Of a stretch of 64,000 nucleotides of DNA, positions 1 through 10,129 are shown one piece after another. The notes beneath the pieces are model-generated. The model made no database searches and was not told where the DNA came from. It saw only the letters and a program-made list of their open reading frames with translations. This DNA comes from Hofstenia miamia (Eukaryota > Xenacoelomorpha > Acoela), in NCBI GenBank assembly GCA_004352715.1, contig SCFE01000095.1, positions 1,448,586-1,512,585 of the forward strand, in the 5' to 3' direction. Position numbers and translations under genes: made by a program. Numbering within the stretch: position 1 is the first letter of the stretch; each line of letters opens with the position of its first letter.

Positions 1-279
1 GCTGGTTATTTGTGCATTGGAAATAAATTTCTTGGAAAGAATTTCAATTAACCTTTCATAATCATCATCGTCTCTGACCTGCCACACTTCCAACGGCAAC
101 GCTGCATAGATACTTTTCGCATGACCCTTTAAACTCAAAGCGATATATCCCGCCTTTACTTCACTGTCTTCCCAGCCATTTAATTTACATAATACCGTAA
201 AGCTTTGGAGCCATTCCGTGAAGCTCTCATTCTTGGTAAAAAAGAATTTTTCGGGTGGCATCAACAATTTCTGTGCCAT
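1..279 (-). CDS. Gypsy-type retrotransposon gag, N-terminal part (runs off left edge)
   Basis: An open frame on the minus strand starts at the ATG at 279 and stays open for 93 codons to the window edge. It begins MAQKLLMPPEKFF and contains FTEWLQSF, CKLNGWED and GYIALSLKGHAKSIY. This layout (tryptophan-rich start, a helix, then ALSLKGHA) is typical of the gag capsid N-terminus in Ty3/Gypsy elements, which forms the particle that packages element RNA. Upstream (higher coordinates) lies a candidate primer-binding site and LTR, which fits the 5' end of an element reading leftwards out of the window. The family call is from motif memory, not a search. The rest of gag and pol is outside the window. 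Confidence 0.65.
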   Translation of the reverse strand, partial: MAQKLLMPPEKFFFTKNESFTEWLQSFTVLCKLNGWEDSEVKAGYIALSLKGHAKSIYAALPLEVWQVRDDDDYERLIEILSKKFISNAQITS

Positions 280-542
280 ACTTTTTTTTCTGAACTGAAA
301 CCCTAAAAACGTAAGTGTTAAAAATTATTTACTTCGCTAACTATAAGTTTAAACTATTTACTATGATCGTCGACTAAATTACCAGTCTCACTACTTAAAA
401 TTTTCATCACATCAAAAAAAAATTTTTTTAAGCTAACTATCTAAAATTCCAACGAATTTTACTTTTCCGTGAATCCTTAATTTATTTAACAAGCAAACAA
501 ATTTTACGTTAATTTTCTTGTTATTTGTCCAAAATTTTATCT

Positions 543-830
543 CCAAGATGTCACCAATTGTCGTGAAACCGAATTTTAACTCAGGAGTCAAATGACCTAA
601 AGTGTAGCTGAGAAAGGAAATTAACTCCCAGAGGATAAATCCTATGACACGCTTGTTCAATTTTCCAACAAGGGGTTGAACTCAAATTCTTGACAGTATA
701 TCAAAGAGTCTGATAATTAAACTCAAAACACCAAAAAGACGCCTGTCGATGTTAATGTTTCAACTACAAGAAATTTCTTGTCCAAGTCTCTCAAACTCTA
801 AACAGAGAATATAACTTTCAATGAAACACA
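543..830 (-). repeat. Candidate 5' LTR and primer-binding site of the left-edge Gypsy element
   Basis: Read on the minus strand, ...CACGACA is followed by ATTGGTGACATCTTGGAG. This fits an LTR ending in CA at 559, then a primer-binding site starting TGG, about 260 bases before the gag ATG. The outer LTR end is not visible; I place it near 830, just before the N gap. No second LTR is available for comparison, so the call rests on position and end motifs. The short open frame in this stretch (433-660) has no recognisable features. Confidence 0.35.
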
Positions 831-847
831 ACCTAGCGTACGAGAAT

Positions 848-1847
848 NNNNNNNNNNNNNNNNNNNNNNNNNNNNNNNNNNNNNNNNNNNNNNNNNNNNN
901 NNNNNNNNNNNNNNNNNNNNNNNNNNNNNNNNNNNNNNNNNNNNNNNNNNNNNNNNNNNNNNNNNNNNNNNNNNNNNNNNNNNNNNNNNNNNNNNNNNNN
1001 NNNNNNNNNNNNNNNNNNNNNNNNNNNNNNNNNNNNNNNNNNNNNNNNNNNNNNNNNNNNNNNNNNNNNNNNNNNNNNNNNNNNNNNNNNNNNNNNNNNN
1101 NNNNNNNNNNNNNNNNNNNNNNNNNNNNNNNNNNNNNNNNNNNNNNNNNNNNNNNNNNNNNNNNNNNNNNNNNNNNNNNNNNNNNNNNNNNNNNNNNNNN
1201 NNNNNNNNNNNNNNNNNNNNNNNNNNNNNNNNNNNNNNNNNNNNNNNNNNNNNNNNNNNNNNNNNNNNNNNNNNNNNNNNNNNNNNNNNNNNNNNNNNNN
1301 NNNNNNNNNNNNNNNNNNNNNNNNNNNNNNNNNNNNNNNNNNNNNNNNNNNNNNNNNNNNNNNNNNNNNNNNNNNNNNNNNNNNNNNNNNNNNNNNNNNN
1401 NNNNNNNNNNNNNNNNNNNNNNNNNNNNNNNNNNNNNNNNNNNNNNNNNNNNNNNNNNNNNNNNNNNNNNNNNNNNNNNNNNNNNNNNNNNNNNNNNNNN
1501 NNNNNNNNNNNNNNNNNNNNNNNNNNNNNNNNNNNNNNNNNNNNNNNNNNNNNNNNNNNNNNNNNNNNNNNNNNNNNNNNNNNNNNNNNNNNNNNNNNNN
1601 NNNNNNNNNNNNNNNNNNNNNNNNNNNNNNNNNNNNNNNNNNNNNNNNNNNNNNNNNNNNNNNNNNNNNNNNNNNNNNNNNNNNNNNNNNNNNNNNNNNN
1701 NNNNNNNNNNNNNNNNNNNNNNNNNNNNNNNNNNNNNNNNNNNNNNNNNNNNNNNNNNNNNNNNNNNNNNNNNNNNNNNNNNNNNNNNNNNNNNNNNNNN
1801 NNNNNNNNNNNNNNNNNNNNNNNNNNNNNNNNNNNNNNNNNNNNNNN
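848..1847. other. Assembly gap, exactly 1000 N
   Basis: Exactly 1000 N, so probably a placeholder of unknown true length. It removes everything downstream of the RING domain of the first TRIM-like gene. Confidence 0.95.
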
Positions 1848-2033
1848 AAAGTCATCTTTTATTGATTTCATTTCTGTTGCCTTTCGACATACTGGACAAT
1901 TAATAGTTTGTTGGCCTTTGGCATAGCTGTTAATGCAATGCTTGCAGAAAGAATGAGGACAACTTAAGGCAACAGGATCTTTATAAATATCCCAACATAT
2001 AGCGCATGTTAACAGTTCCACATAGTTTGCCAT
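1848..2033 (-). CDS. TRIM-like RING finger gene, copy 1 (only the first 62 codons visible)
   Basis: The minus-strand frame opens with MANYVELLTC at 2033 and encodes a complete C3HC4 RING finger (C-x2-C, C-x-H-x2-C-x2-C, C-x2-C) ending NCPVCRK, then SIKDDF at the gap. RING fingers of this family recruit E2 enzymes for ubiquitin transfer. The visible 62 residues are close to the intact gene at 3503-5443 (MANYLELLTC start, same cysteine spacing), so this is a tandem paralogue. B-boxes, coiled coil and C-terminal domain would lie in the gap, but sequence below 847 does not resemble the paralogue and looks like an LTR. The gene may therefore be truncated by the retroelement, or its 3' part may simply be missing from the assembly. 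Confidence 0.75.
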
Positions 2034-2635
2034 TATCTCAAACTTGTATTATTAAGTAAAATTTAATTGCTTATAGAATACAAAACATTTAGCACTGTTG
2101 CCTTGGTAATCTTGCAATATGTGACAAAACATTTGTCAAGTTTAAATATATAACACTAATAATTTCCCAATGCATTTTTAGATCATTTCATTTATATTTA
2201 AAAAAATTTATTCTCATATCAAAAAAGAAATTTTTTGTGTTCAACGATTTACAGTTGGAGAGTATAATGTAGTTAATGAACACTCCGCTGGAATTGATAA
2301 AAATCTTGATATTTACTCATGTTTCATAATTTATCTTGAGATCATAATGCGGTTTTCCCTTAAGTGCATCTTTTTGAACTATTTAAAATAAACAGTGTTT
2401 AAATCTGATTATAACCAAGAAGTAAAAACTATGAAATTTAATTATATATTTTACAATAGTATTATTTTTAAAATAAATTGTTTCTCTGCAATGACAGTTG
2501 TTTTGTTACATCAATGTACATTTTTTGGTCTTGCTTTGCGGCACTTCTTCAGTGACAAATATTTACTTTTTTGATTTTTTTTTATCAAAATAAGCATTTT
2601 TGGTGAAAGTGTCTGTGGGGATGGGATTCTCTATG
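2034..2635. repeat. Duplicated 5' flank of TRIM copy 1
   Basis: About 600 bases upstream of the copy 1 ATG are near-identical in long blocks to 5444-6003 upstream of copy 2. Shared landmarks include GCACTGTTGCCTTGGTAATC, a block around AATTTCCCAATGCATT, CAACGATTTACAGTTGG and GTGTCTGTGGGGATGGG at the outer end. Small indels separate the copies. The duplicated unit therefore included upstream DNA, probably with the promoter. I see no clear promoter motif that can be assigned. Confidence 0.85.
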
Positions 2636-2949
2636 GTAATAACTAATTGTAATAAATAAATAAGTAAATAAATTGATATTTAAAAACAGATACACATCCA
2701 TTTAAGATTTAAACACCTTAAGTAGCCCGTTGGGGAATATGTTAATTCCGGCTCATATACATTTCACTCACTGGTTGCCTTTGAGAATTTAGATATTTTT
2801 TAAAACCGTCCTTTTATACTTTGATAAAAGTGTCAATATTTCCTGAATGCTTGGGAAGTATGAACATAGGTGTCTATATTGTACAACTATACTCTTTAGC
2901 CATAAATTGTCAAATATTGATGTTTTCCGGTTAAATTTTTTTTGAACAA

Positions 2950-3085
2950 TGTTTTTCAATAAGTGAATAAATCTCATCACGTTTATTGTCATACAAAATA
3001 TCAAACAAAAAACCTACTTCAATTTGATATCTTGCTAATAGTTGAATTTTCATACAGACTTCATAATAAAATTCGTTTTTCTGAT
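2950..3085 (-). pseudogene. TRIM-like gene fragment (third copy, decayed)
   Basis: The stretch at 2960-3080 matches 4270-4390 inside the intact TRIM gene: both carry GAATAAATCTC-TCACGTTTATT-TCATACAAAAT, then related sequence through TTTCATACAG and TCATAATAAAAT. This corresponds to the start of the C-terminal domain (around KREEIYSIL in the intact protein). Further down on the minus strand the frame is broken by several stops. It is a remnant of a third copy, or of the 3' part of a copy otherwise deleted. Confidence 0.7.
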
Positions 3086-3502
3086 TGGTCGAGAGGGTTG
3101 GCATTTGACCTGAGACGTCGTGGATATTGCCGGGGGTGTTTTACTGACGTCATGCATTTACTTTTACTAGTTTTTGTGTTATTTATTTGGCCTAATTTAG
3201 TTTGCATTTTTTTACTTTTTTAGTTTTTACTTTCCCACATTACCTTACATTACATTTTTTACTTTCCCACATTACCTTACTCCAAAATTTTAAGATCCAA
3301 TCCGATCAGGGTTACAAACATCAAGATTCGCATCTGATCATACCAGAGTTTTTAAGAATTAGTGATTTTTTCCGAAAGGGATCAAAATATAATTATTGCA
3401 AAAATAAATAAACACGAATTTATCATATAGAATAATGCAATTTTTCACATTTTTATATTGAGATTATTACAGAATGGTGATATTAGCATTTTATTGAATT
3501 CT
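3086..3502. other. Spacer between TRIM fragment and TRIM copy 2
   Basis: No gene seen. It contains a short direct repeat, TTTTACTTTCCCACATTACC, at about 3225 and 3258. The small open frames here have no recognisable domain. Confidence 0.5.
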
Positions 3503-5443
3503 TTAAAGTTTGAGTTTAAATATTTCGTTGCCTAGATTAAAAATCAACAATGAGTCATTGTTTGCAAATATAAGATATGGGATTTCTTTTATTTTATATT
3601 CTTGGCAGTTGTCATCAGATATCTTCTTAATTTTTCTTAGTTGTTTTCCGTTGGTAACGTCAAATATTGTTAGAGAATTATCATCACCACATCCTGCAAT
3701 CAAAACATTTTGAGTTAGAAATGCAACACCACCGTATCCAATGTTCTCTGACTTTCCAAATGAACGTAAAACTGCTTGTGCTTTAAATGAAAACAAATGA
3801 ATTCCATGGATATTTTTAAATGCAATATGATCTAAATTTTCATTTAGGGTAATTGACCATGTGAAGTAATTATATTCCTTTGGAAAATGTGCCTTCTCAA
3901 ATGACTGGGATTTTACGCAGTATTTAAAAAAACTCAACAATTTATCAGAAAAGAATAAAACAAAATTCCTACAAGGACTTGAACACATTTTAGAAATATC
4001 GTTGACATCACAAATTGAAATGGGAAATGGTTTTGATTGAGTTAACTCATCATCTACTTCTATTAGTTTAGAAGGAGTATTATCAAAAAAATTTAATAAT
4101 ATAGAAGAAATTTTATTAAGAGAACAGATCACTACTAGTAAGTTACCATTGGGTAGCTGTGATAAGCAGTTGCCAGTAAACTGATAGTTGCTAAATCCAA
4201 TACTAAATTTTCTAGTATTACCACTCATTGAGGTTTTAGTAATAAACCATTTACCACTTTCACGTAATATTGAATAAATCTCTTCACGTTTATTATCATA
4301 CAAAATCTCACTCAATTGTCCTTCAATTGGATATTTTGCTAAAAGTTGAGGTTTCATACAGTTTTCATAATAAAATGCATTCTTTTCTTTTATCAAAGAT
4401 CGTTTGGTTTTTTCATTAATTTCTGCATTAAGTTCTCCAATGTAGGAATGTACTTGTTCTCTTATTTTAGTTTCATCATATGTATTTGAAATTAATTCCA
4501 ATTTTTCAATTTCCACTATTTGTAAATTAATTTCACTTTCCAAGAGATTGTTCATTTCAATATGAATTTCATTTACGTCAAAAAATGACTTTTTTTCAAC
4601 ATTACTCACTTTATGTTCTATAAAATGTGACAGATTCTTTTCAACTTTCTCCAAACTGACTACATTGTCTCTAACTTTAACGAGAAGTTTTGATTGCTCT
4701 TTGTTCATAGATGCAGCTTGTTTCTCATAAGCTTCATTAGCCTGCTTAATAACAAAGTCGCGCTTTTTACATGCAAGGAAATCAATTTCTTTAAATTTCT
4801 CTTTAATCACGAATTCATTTTTCCTAGAGGACTCAAGGTATGATCTCACATATTCAGCCTGAACCTTTAAAATTTCTACACTATTTCCAATTTCCCCCGT
4901 CAATATTTCTACTTGCTGCTGAATAGTTATTTTATCATGTCCATTATGAAAAACCAATGCACAACTTACACAAAGCAATTTCTTACATTTGTTATCATTG
5001 CAATAATATTCCAATTTTTTATTATGCTCTTTGCAGTAAGGAATAGGTTTTGAACTTAAGGCGTATATAATATGGTTCTCTGTTCTTTTGCTTTTTCCAT
5101 GTTTAAGGCGACAGTTCATGCATAGAACTTTCCCGCAATCTTTGCATAAATGAACTTCGATTGGTTCAATATCGTCTTCACATACATCGCAAATATTAAA
5201 AGGTTTTTCAGCTTTACTTTCAAAAGACTTAAGTAGCCCAACAAACTCAGTTATGCGAAAGTCATCTTTTATTAATTTCACTTTTGCTGTTTTTCGACAT
5301 ACTGGACAATTAATAGTTTGTTGGTTTTTGGCATAGCTGTTAATGCATTGTTTGCAGAAAGAATGAAGACAACTTAAAGTAACAGGATCTTTATAAATAT
5401 CCAAACACACAGAGCATGTTAACAGTTCCAGATAATTTGCCAT
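3503..5443 (-). CDS. TRIM-like RING/B-box/coiled-coil protein, copy 2, 646 aa, intact
   Basis: A single uninterrupted minus-strand frame runs from ATG 5443 to TAA 3503. Domains in order: a C3HC4 RING at residues 10-49 (Cys10, 13, 25, His27, Cys30, 33, 46, 49); B-box 1 at 85-124 (Cys85, 88, 100, 103, 108, 111, His115, 124); B-box 2 at 137-169 (Cys137, His140, Cys148, 153, 158, 161, His166, 169); a charged coiled coil about 170-350; and a beta-rich C-terminal region about 375-646 with WD-like pieces such as LTIFDVTNGKQLRKI. The first three parts are the tripartite motif of TRIM E3 ubiquitin ligases, so ligase activity in the cytoplasm or nucleus is expected. The C-terminus is not an obvious B30.2/SPRY, and I cannot confirm NHL repeats; a divergent propeller is likely. 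Substrate is unknown. No introns are apparent, unlike most animal TRIM genes but common in expanded invertebrate sets. Confidence 0.88.
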   Translation of the reverse strand: MANYLELLTCSVCLDIYKDPVTLSCLHSFCKQCINSYAKNQQTINCPVCRKTAKVKLIKDDFRITEFVGLLKSFESKAEKPFNICDVCEDDIEPIEVHLCKDCGKVLCMNCRLKHGKSKRTENHIIYALSSKPIPYCKEHNKKLEYYCNDNKCKKLLCVSCALVFHNGHDKITIQQQVEILTGEIGNSVEILKVQAEYVRSYLESSRKNEFVIKEKFKEIDFLACKKRDFVIKQANEAYEKQAASMNKEQSKLLVKVRDNVVSLEKVEKNLSHFIEHKVSNVEKKSFFDVNEIHIEMNNLLESEINLQIVEIEKLELISNTYDETKIREQVHSYIGELNAEINEKTKRSLIKEKNAFYYENCMKPQLLAKYPIEGQLSEILYDNKREEIYSILRESGKWFITKTSMSGNTRKFSIGFSNYQFTGNCLSQLPNGNLLVVICSLNKISSILLNFFDNTPSKLIEVDDELTQSKPFPISICDVNDISKMCSSPCRNFVLFFSDKLLSFFKYCVKSQSFEKAHFPKEYNYFTWSITLNENLDHIAFKNIHGIHLFSFKAQAVLRSFGKSENIGYGGVAFLTQNVLIAGCGDDNSLTIFDVTNGKQLRKIKKISDDNCQEYKIKEIPYLIFANNDSLLIFNLGNEIFKLKL

Positions 5444-6003
5444 TATGTCAAATTGTATTGCAAAGTAAATTCCCTTGCCTCTAGATTACAATGCATTCAG
5501 CACTGTTGCCTTGGTAATCTTGCAATATGTGACAAAACATTTGTCAAGTTTAAATATATAACACTAATAATTTCCCAATGCATTTTTAGATCATTTCATT
5601 TATATTTAAATAAATTTATTCTCATATCAAAAAGAAATTTTTTGTGTTCAACGATTTACAGTTGGAGAGTATAATCCGCTGGAATTGATAAAAATCTTGA
5701 TATTTAATCATGTTTCATAATTTATCTTGAGATCATATTGCGCTTTTCCCTTAAGTGCATCTTTTTGTAATAAACAGTGTTTAAATCTAATAGTTGCATT
5801 GAAGTAAAAACTATTAAATTTAATGATATATTTTACAGGTGCATCATTTTAAGATAATTTGTTTCTCTTCAATGACATAGTTTTGTTATATTATATATTG
5901 ATTGGTCTCGCTTTGTGGCACTTCTTCAGTCTTAAGCATTTAATATTTTGATCACTTTTATCTAAATAAAAATTTTTGGTGAAAGTGTCTGTGGGGATGG
6001 GTT
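5444..6003. repeat. Duplicated 5' flank of TRIM copy 2
   Basis: Partner of 2034-2635. It has the same order of conserved blocks, from GCACTGTTGCCTTGG to GTGTCTGTGGGGATGGG, and lacks a short insertion (AATGTAGTTAATGAACACTC type) present in the other copy. Similarity ends just before the hAT-type element at 6077. Confidence 0.85.
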
Positions 6004-6076
6004 TGGAGATAGATTTTAGAACACCTGAGTATTTCAGGTTTAGAAAAAGCGGTTTAGTGTAGAGATTGGGTAAAAG

Positions 6077-7716
6077 CAAGGGCGCCGCTTGAAACTTCTT
6101 AAAGAAGGAACAAAAATATTTTATTTCTTTTGAGGAAATTTAATCATTTAATGGAAAGGGAACAAGGAGATTAGATCCTATTTTCCAAGCATTTGATTTG
6201 ATGAAGTAATGTGCAGGAATCTGCTTTAATCTCCCATCCCATGTATAAAATTATAAGAATATAAGCCTATGGTTTGCTATTTTTTACTACTCAAGTATTT
6301 TGAAATCAATATTTACCATATCAGTAATAGGAAGCACTTTATATCTGATGTACAACATTTCAAATCGAAGTAGATTATAAAATTACACCATTATTTTCCA
6401 AATATTAATCAAAGATTTAACCTGGTTTAACGGTTAAGCTAAGTTTGCGGAATTTTTTTACCCTACCAACAACTAGAATAGGATTTTGAGCTCAAATCAA
6501 ATTGGAAGTACAGGATATTTTGTGACTCTTCCAGACTTTTTCGGTAGTTTTTTTCTTCACAATATGGGAGCCATCCTAACTTTCCATATTTAAAATTCAA
6601 CAAAACATCAATAGGCTAAGATTGGGATACGTGAAGAAGACAATCTGTGAAAATAAGTTATTTCAATTTTAAGACACGGGGAATATTAATTTAATATATA
6701 TGAGAATTCAGGAGCTAGATAAAATTGAAAATCAGAAGGAAACCTTAAATATAGATGAGATTTCTCAATTTTGCAGAAAGCATTGTTGGTGACTTAGAAA
6801 AAAAATTTTGAATCTTTAAATTTCTACTAGGAAGATGAAGTGTCATTTGGTTTATTAAGTATATTTTGGACTTCAATTTCCAATAAATGAAATAATACAG
6901 TGGGGAGCGAGCCATCTTGAAACATTATTCATCCAAAATTTGGTGCACCAAATCTTGTACAGATTGTGAAACCGCATATTCTATAAATATATTTATGGAT
7001 GAAATTTTAGAGGACTGGCTTCGTTATAAAACTTGTACATAAGCACGTCAAAATAAAATGGGACTGATTCATTTACAGATGCATTCAATTCATTGGAAGC
7101 AGGTAGATAGAGCTGAGATTGTAGCATTTATTTGATTGTATATAGTATCTGGAGTTAATAAGTTATATGATTGCAGTCTAGAAAACGAGGTTCACCAGTT
7201 TTTGTGTTACCATGTGAAGAAAAGTTTTGTAGTTCTTTTGTTTTTATGCAAAGCGTCTAAAATTATTATTGCTTAAAATCTAAAGAAGGAATTTATTTAT
7301 TTTCATATGTAAAACTCTATTCATACAGTTTTAAGCTCTTTTAAATTTTGGGTAACAAAGTTACCCCATACTTCATTTAACCGAAATTTTTTCTAACATT
7401 TTTTAACCAAAGGAATTAAAGATCTTTTATAACAATCGAGAAAAGTTTTTATTCACCTAAAAATGACTTGCGTGTTTTATGCATTCTTAATAGTATAATT
7501 CACATGTATTAGAATTAAAAAATGATTAAATGCATTTCATGCAGTAAAAATCTGCTCTAATCCATTTAGCGGAATACTAAATACATATTAAATTTATTTA
7601 AATCAAGTATTACATAGAAATTCGGAATTTTGATTTGAAAAAACTCTTAGTCAATTCAATCAACTCAACGTGAAAGGGGCGGCAGCTGCCCCTTGCCTCT
7701 GCTCGCGGCGCCCATG
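6077..7716. mobile_element. hAT-type element, 1640 bp, perfect 8-bp target duplication
   Basis: The left end CAAGGGCGCCGC and the right end GCGGCGCCCATG are terminal inverted repeats with one mismatch in 12. Immediately outside them the same 8 bases, GGTAAAAG, occur at 6069-6076 and 7717-7724. Eight-base duplications with CA-starting termini are typical of hAT transposons. The right end also has a GC-rich tail (GGGGCGGCAGCTGCCCC at 7677), which stands out in the AT-rich surroundings. I see no hAT transposase inside; instead there is piggyBac-like debris at 6995-7260. It is probably non-autonomous. Confidence 0.8.
6995..7260 (+). pseudogene. piggyBac-like transposase fragment
   Basis: Translation from the ATG at 6995 gives MDEILEDWLRYKTCT, a stop, then a segment with HWKQVDRAEIVAFI, a stop, and LYIVSGVNKLYDCSLEN. 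After a frame change it continues RKRGSPVFVLPCEEKF. The pattern (x-x-Ei-x-afiGl-x-i-x-sGv-x-k, then s-x-e-x-lWs, then g-x-pvF and a Met-Ser-Arg-like helix) is the start of the DDE domain of piggyBac transposases. It is broken by stops and a frameshift, so it is dead. It lies inside an element with hAT-type ends. Confidence 0.55.
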
Positions 7717-7862
7717 GGTAAAAGCTATACCTCAGGCGTGCCTCAAAACGTGTAAGGTAATTTGCCTTTATCCTTTAGCGAATTGTAAATTGTTTGGAAA
7801 ATATGTACGCTTACAATATATAAGCACTGGATTTGTGCTAAGTCTGATTGATATATTTGAAA

Positions 7863-7865
<3 letters not shown>

Positions 7866-7900
<35 letters not shown>
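7866..7900. repeat. (TA)n microsatellite
   Basis: Uninterrupted TA dinucleotides. Open frames crossing it are artefacts reading IYIYIY. Confidence 0.95.
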
Positions 7901-7901
<1 letters not shown>

Positions 7902-7929
7902 CCTTTAATAATATATTGCTAAAACAGTA

Positions 7930-8335
7930 TATTGTAGTGTTGGTATTGCCAACCGATCTTGAATGATTTTTGAAGACAATCGGGGTTGGTCTGCGGTTTT
8001 GCACGATGGAAGGTCAAAGGTAATATTCAATCGACGCGGAATGGTGCGTAATGATACATTCTGCACTACCGTACCTAGATTTGATTGACTTCAGAAGACG
8101 AAGAAGATGATTGACGACCTAATGGTGAATGAGACGGTCAGTCTGAGGGGTTGTCATTTTTGGTCTTCCAGACCGCTTGCAAGAGGAAAATTTTGAAGTT
8201 ACTGATAGCGAGTAATACTTCTGGATACCGAAGATAGTGACATGCTCATTCTAACAGCTATAGCGCGATAATTGTACCCCTTCTCGTACAAGATTTGAAT
8301 TTGAGCACACTTTGTTGGTGAAGTTTCCTTACCAA
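7930..8335 (-). pseudogene. Tc1-like transposase, N-terminal fragment
   Basis: On the minus strand from about 8335 the frame reads KCAQIQILYEKGYNYRAIA, then VRMSMSLSSVSRSITRYQ: a helix-turn-helix with the sense expected of Tc1 transposase DNA-binding domains. After a frame change follows SGRPKMTTPQTDRL, matching the GRPR-like hook between the two HTH units. Further on are TIPRRLNI and LPSCKTADQPRLS, as at the end of the second HTH. Stops and frameshifts make it inactive. The catalytic DDE domain is not seen; sequence to the left is a (TA)n array. Confidence 0.65.
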
Positions 8336-8344
8336 TGACAATAT

Positions 8345-9087
8345 TTCAAACTATAATCATAGTGCTTTTCATTGAAAATATATTGTGTGTAAATCTAAAG
8401 TTGTGTTAATTTGATTGGCTAAATGAATCTGTTGTAAATTCTAAGAAAAAATTGGGAATTCCAGGAATTTTATTAAGTTTCCAGGAAATAGCATAAAACA
8501 TGCTTTAGACAGGTTATATATATATATATATATATATATTAATGTTACAAAAAATTCAATATACAAAAATGTAGAGAAACAATATAAGCATTTACTTGTT
8601 CCGGAACGATTACAGCAGTAGTCAAATTTATAGAATAAACTTACCAAACTATTTTTGCAATCCTATGCATTATATTTTTAGCATTTCGATCAGATTTAGT
8701 AAAATTCAAATTTCATGTTATATTTTTCATTAGAGATGTAATTTTCTCACTTATCAGTCTTAGTGCACAATGCAATATTTTAGAACAAACGGTTTTTTAT
8801 TTCTTATTTAATTAATGAAATGTAACGCTATCATAAGACCAGCATTCTAAAATTCATATTTTGTCATTGAGGTTTCTCTATTACATGGATTAAGTATTTC
8901 TAGAAGTTGCGAAAATTTTACTGGAGAATTTATTATGAAAAATTTCCAAATGCTAAGCAATATGCAAAAAGTTAAGAGTGAAAGAATAAAAATTTATTGT
9001 TTGCCTCCTTGTAGTACTAATTGAAGAAATTTGAACTGCACTTCATCAAAATTGGACAATGAAAATTTAAGTTAACCTTGTCATAAA
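8345..9087. other. AT-rich stretch without recognisable gene
   Basis: It contains a (TA)n array at about 8516-8539 and otherwise nothing I can assign. Confidence 0.5.
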
Positions 9088-9469
9088 TATATATATATAT
9101 ATATATNNNNNNNNNNNNNNNNNNNNNNNNNNNNNNNNNNNNNNNNNNNNNNNNNNNNNNNNNNNNNNNNNNNNNNNNNNNNNNNNNNNNNNNNNNNNNN
9201 NNNNNNNNNNNNNNNNNNNNNNNNNNNNNNNNNNNNNNNNNNNNNNNNNNNNNNNNNNNNNNNNNNNNNNNNNNNNNNNNNNNNNNNNNNNNNNNNNNNN
9301 NNNNNNNNNNNNNNNNNNNNNNNNNNNNNNNNNNNNNNNNNNNNNNNNNNNNNNNNNNNNNNNNNNNNNNNNNNNNNNNNNNNNNNNNNNNNNNNNNNNN
9401 NNNNNNNNNNNNNNNNNNNNNNNNNNNNNNNNNNNNNNNNNNNNNNNNNNNNNNNNNNNNNNNNNNNNN

Positions 9470-9500
<31 letters not shown>
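9088..9500. repeat. (TA)n array with internal 363-N gap
   Basis: TA dinucleotides occur on both sides of the N run at 9107-9469, so the assembly probably failed within a long TA tract. Confidence 0.9.
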
Positions 9501-9504
<4 letters not shown>

Positions 9505-9663
9505 AAATGCATTTATTCCTGTAAAATATTCATTATTATTTATGATTTGATTTTTTATGCATTCATAGAGATAAATAGTAATATCAACATTTACAAGGAA
9601 TCTTAGTGTAGTTTTTAATTAATGAGAAATCAACTTTCTTTCTCTTATATTCATACCAACTGA

Positions 9664-10099
9664 AATCTGGGGATTATTTTGCTGTAGTAGTGATTGTTCC
9701 CTCTGAAAGAGAAGCTCTTATTAAATGTAACAAGGAAAAATTCTGCTATAAAATAGTAATATTAAGAGATTTCATCAAGCCAAGCCAATGTAATATATGT
9801 TTATTATTTGGCCACACTAAATTACATTGTAAGCATTACAACCCATCTGCATTAAATGTGTAAAATGTAGAAACTTTGAATTATCATCTGATGAAAACAT
9901 TTCGATTTCTAGTGTGAATCATATCTCATTTTCTGATAAAGGCCCTGTTCTGAAAAACCAATGTGAAAGACTTCCTGAGAGAATTTACTGGAATAATTGC
10001 CCTGCTGGAAATTTCTGGCTAACTAAAAATTTACCTACGGTTATGTTGAATAACGCAATGTCTGCTTTATGGTACCTTATAGGTGAACTAAAATCATAA
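9664..10099 (+). pseudogene. LINE (CR1/Jockey-type) ORF1 with zinc knuckles
   Basis: The plus strand encodes IVILRDFIKPSQCNICLLFG, then GHTKLHCK: the C-x2-C-x4-H-x4-C knuckle of LINE gag-like ORF1 proteins (compare the family form PxxCxxCQRFGHTKxxC). After a one-base frame change, ICIKCVKC looks like the start of a second knuckle, and the frame runs to a stop at 10099. It would bind element RNA. It is followed in the same direction by an endonuclease fragment (10130) and RT fragments (11054, 12184), so all may come from one element. Confidence 0.6.
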
Positions 10100-10129
10100 C
10101 AGCAGTAGGAAATTATCTTGATGAATTGA

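Noticed and set aside
821-1903. Long frames over N runs (also 19928-21109 and 55492-56678)
   Set aside because: The length is produced by undetermined bases. Only the RING start at 1848-2033 and the LINE end at 20945 are supported.
7768-9512. Open frames reading IYIYIYIY
   Set aside because: They are translations of (TA)n arrays or N runs and do not represent genes. The same applies at 27102-27398, 31907-32281, 36987-37241 and 57707-58062.
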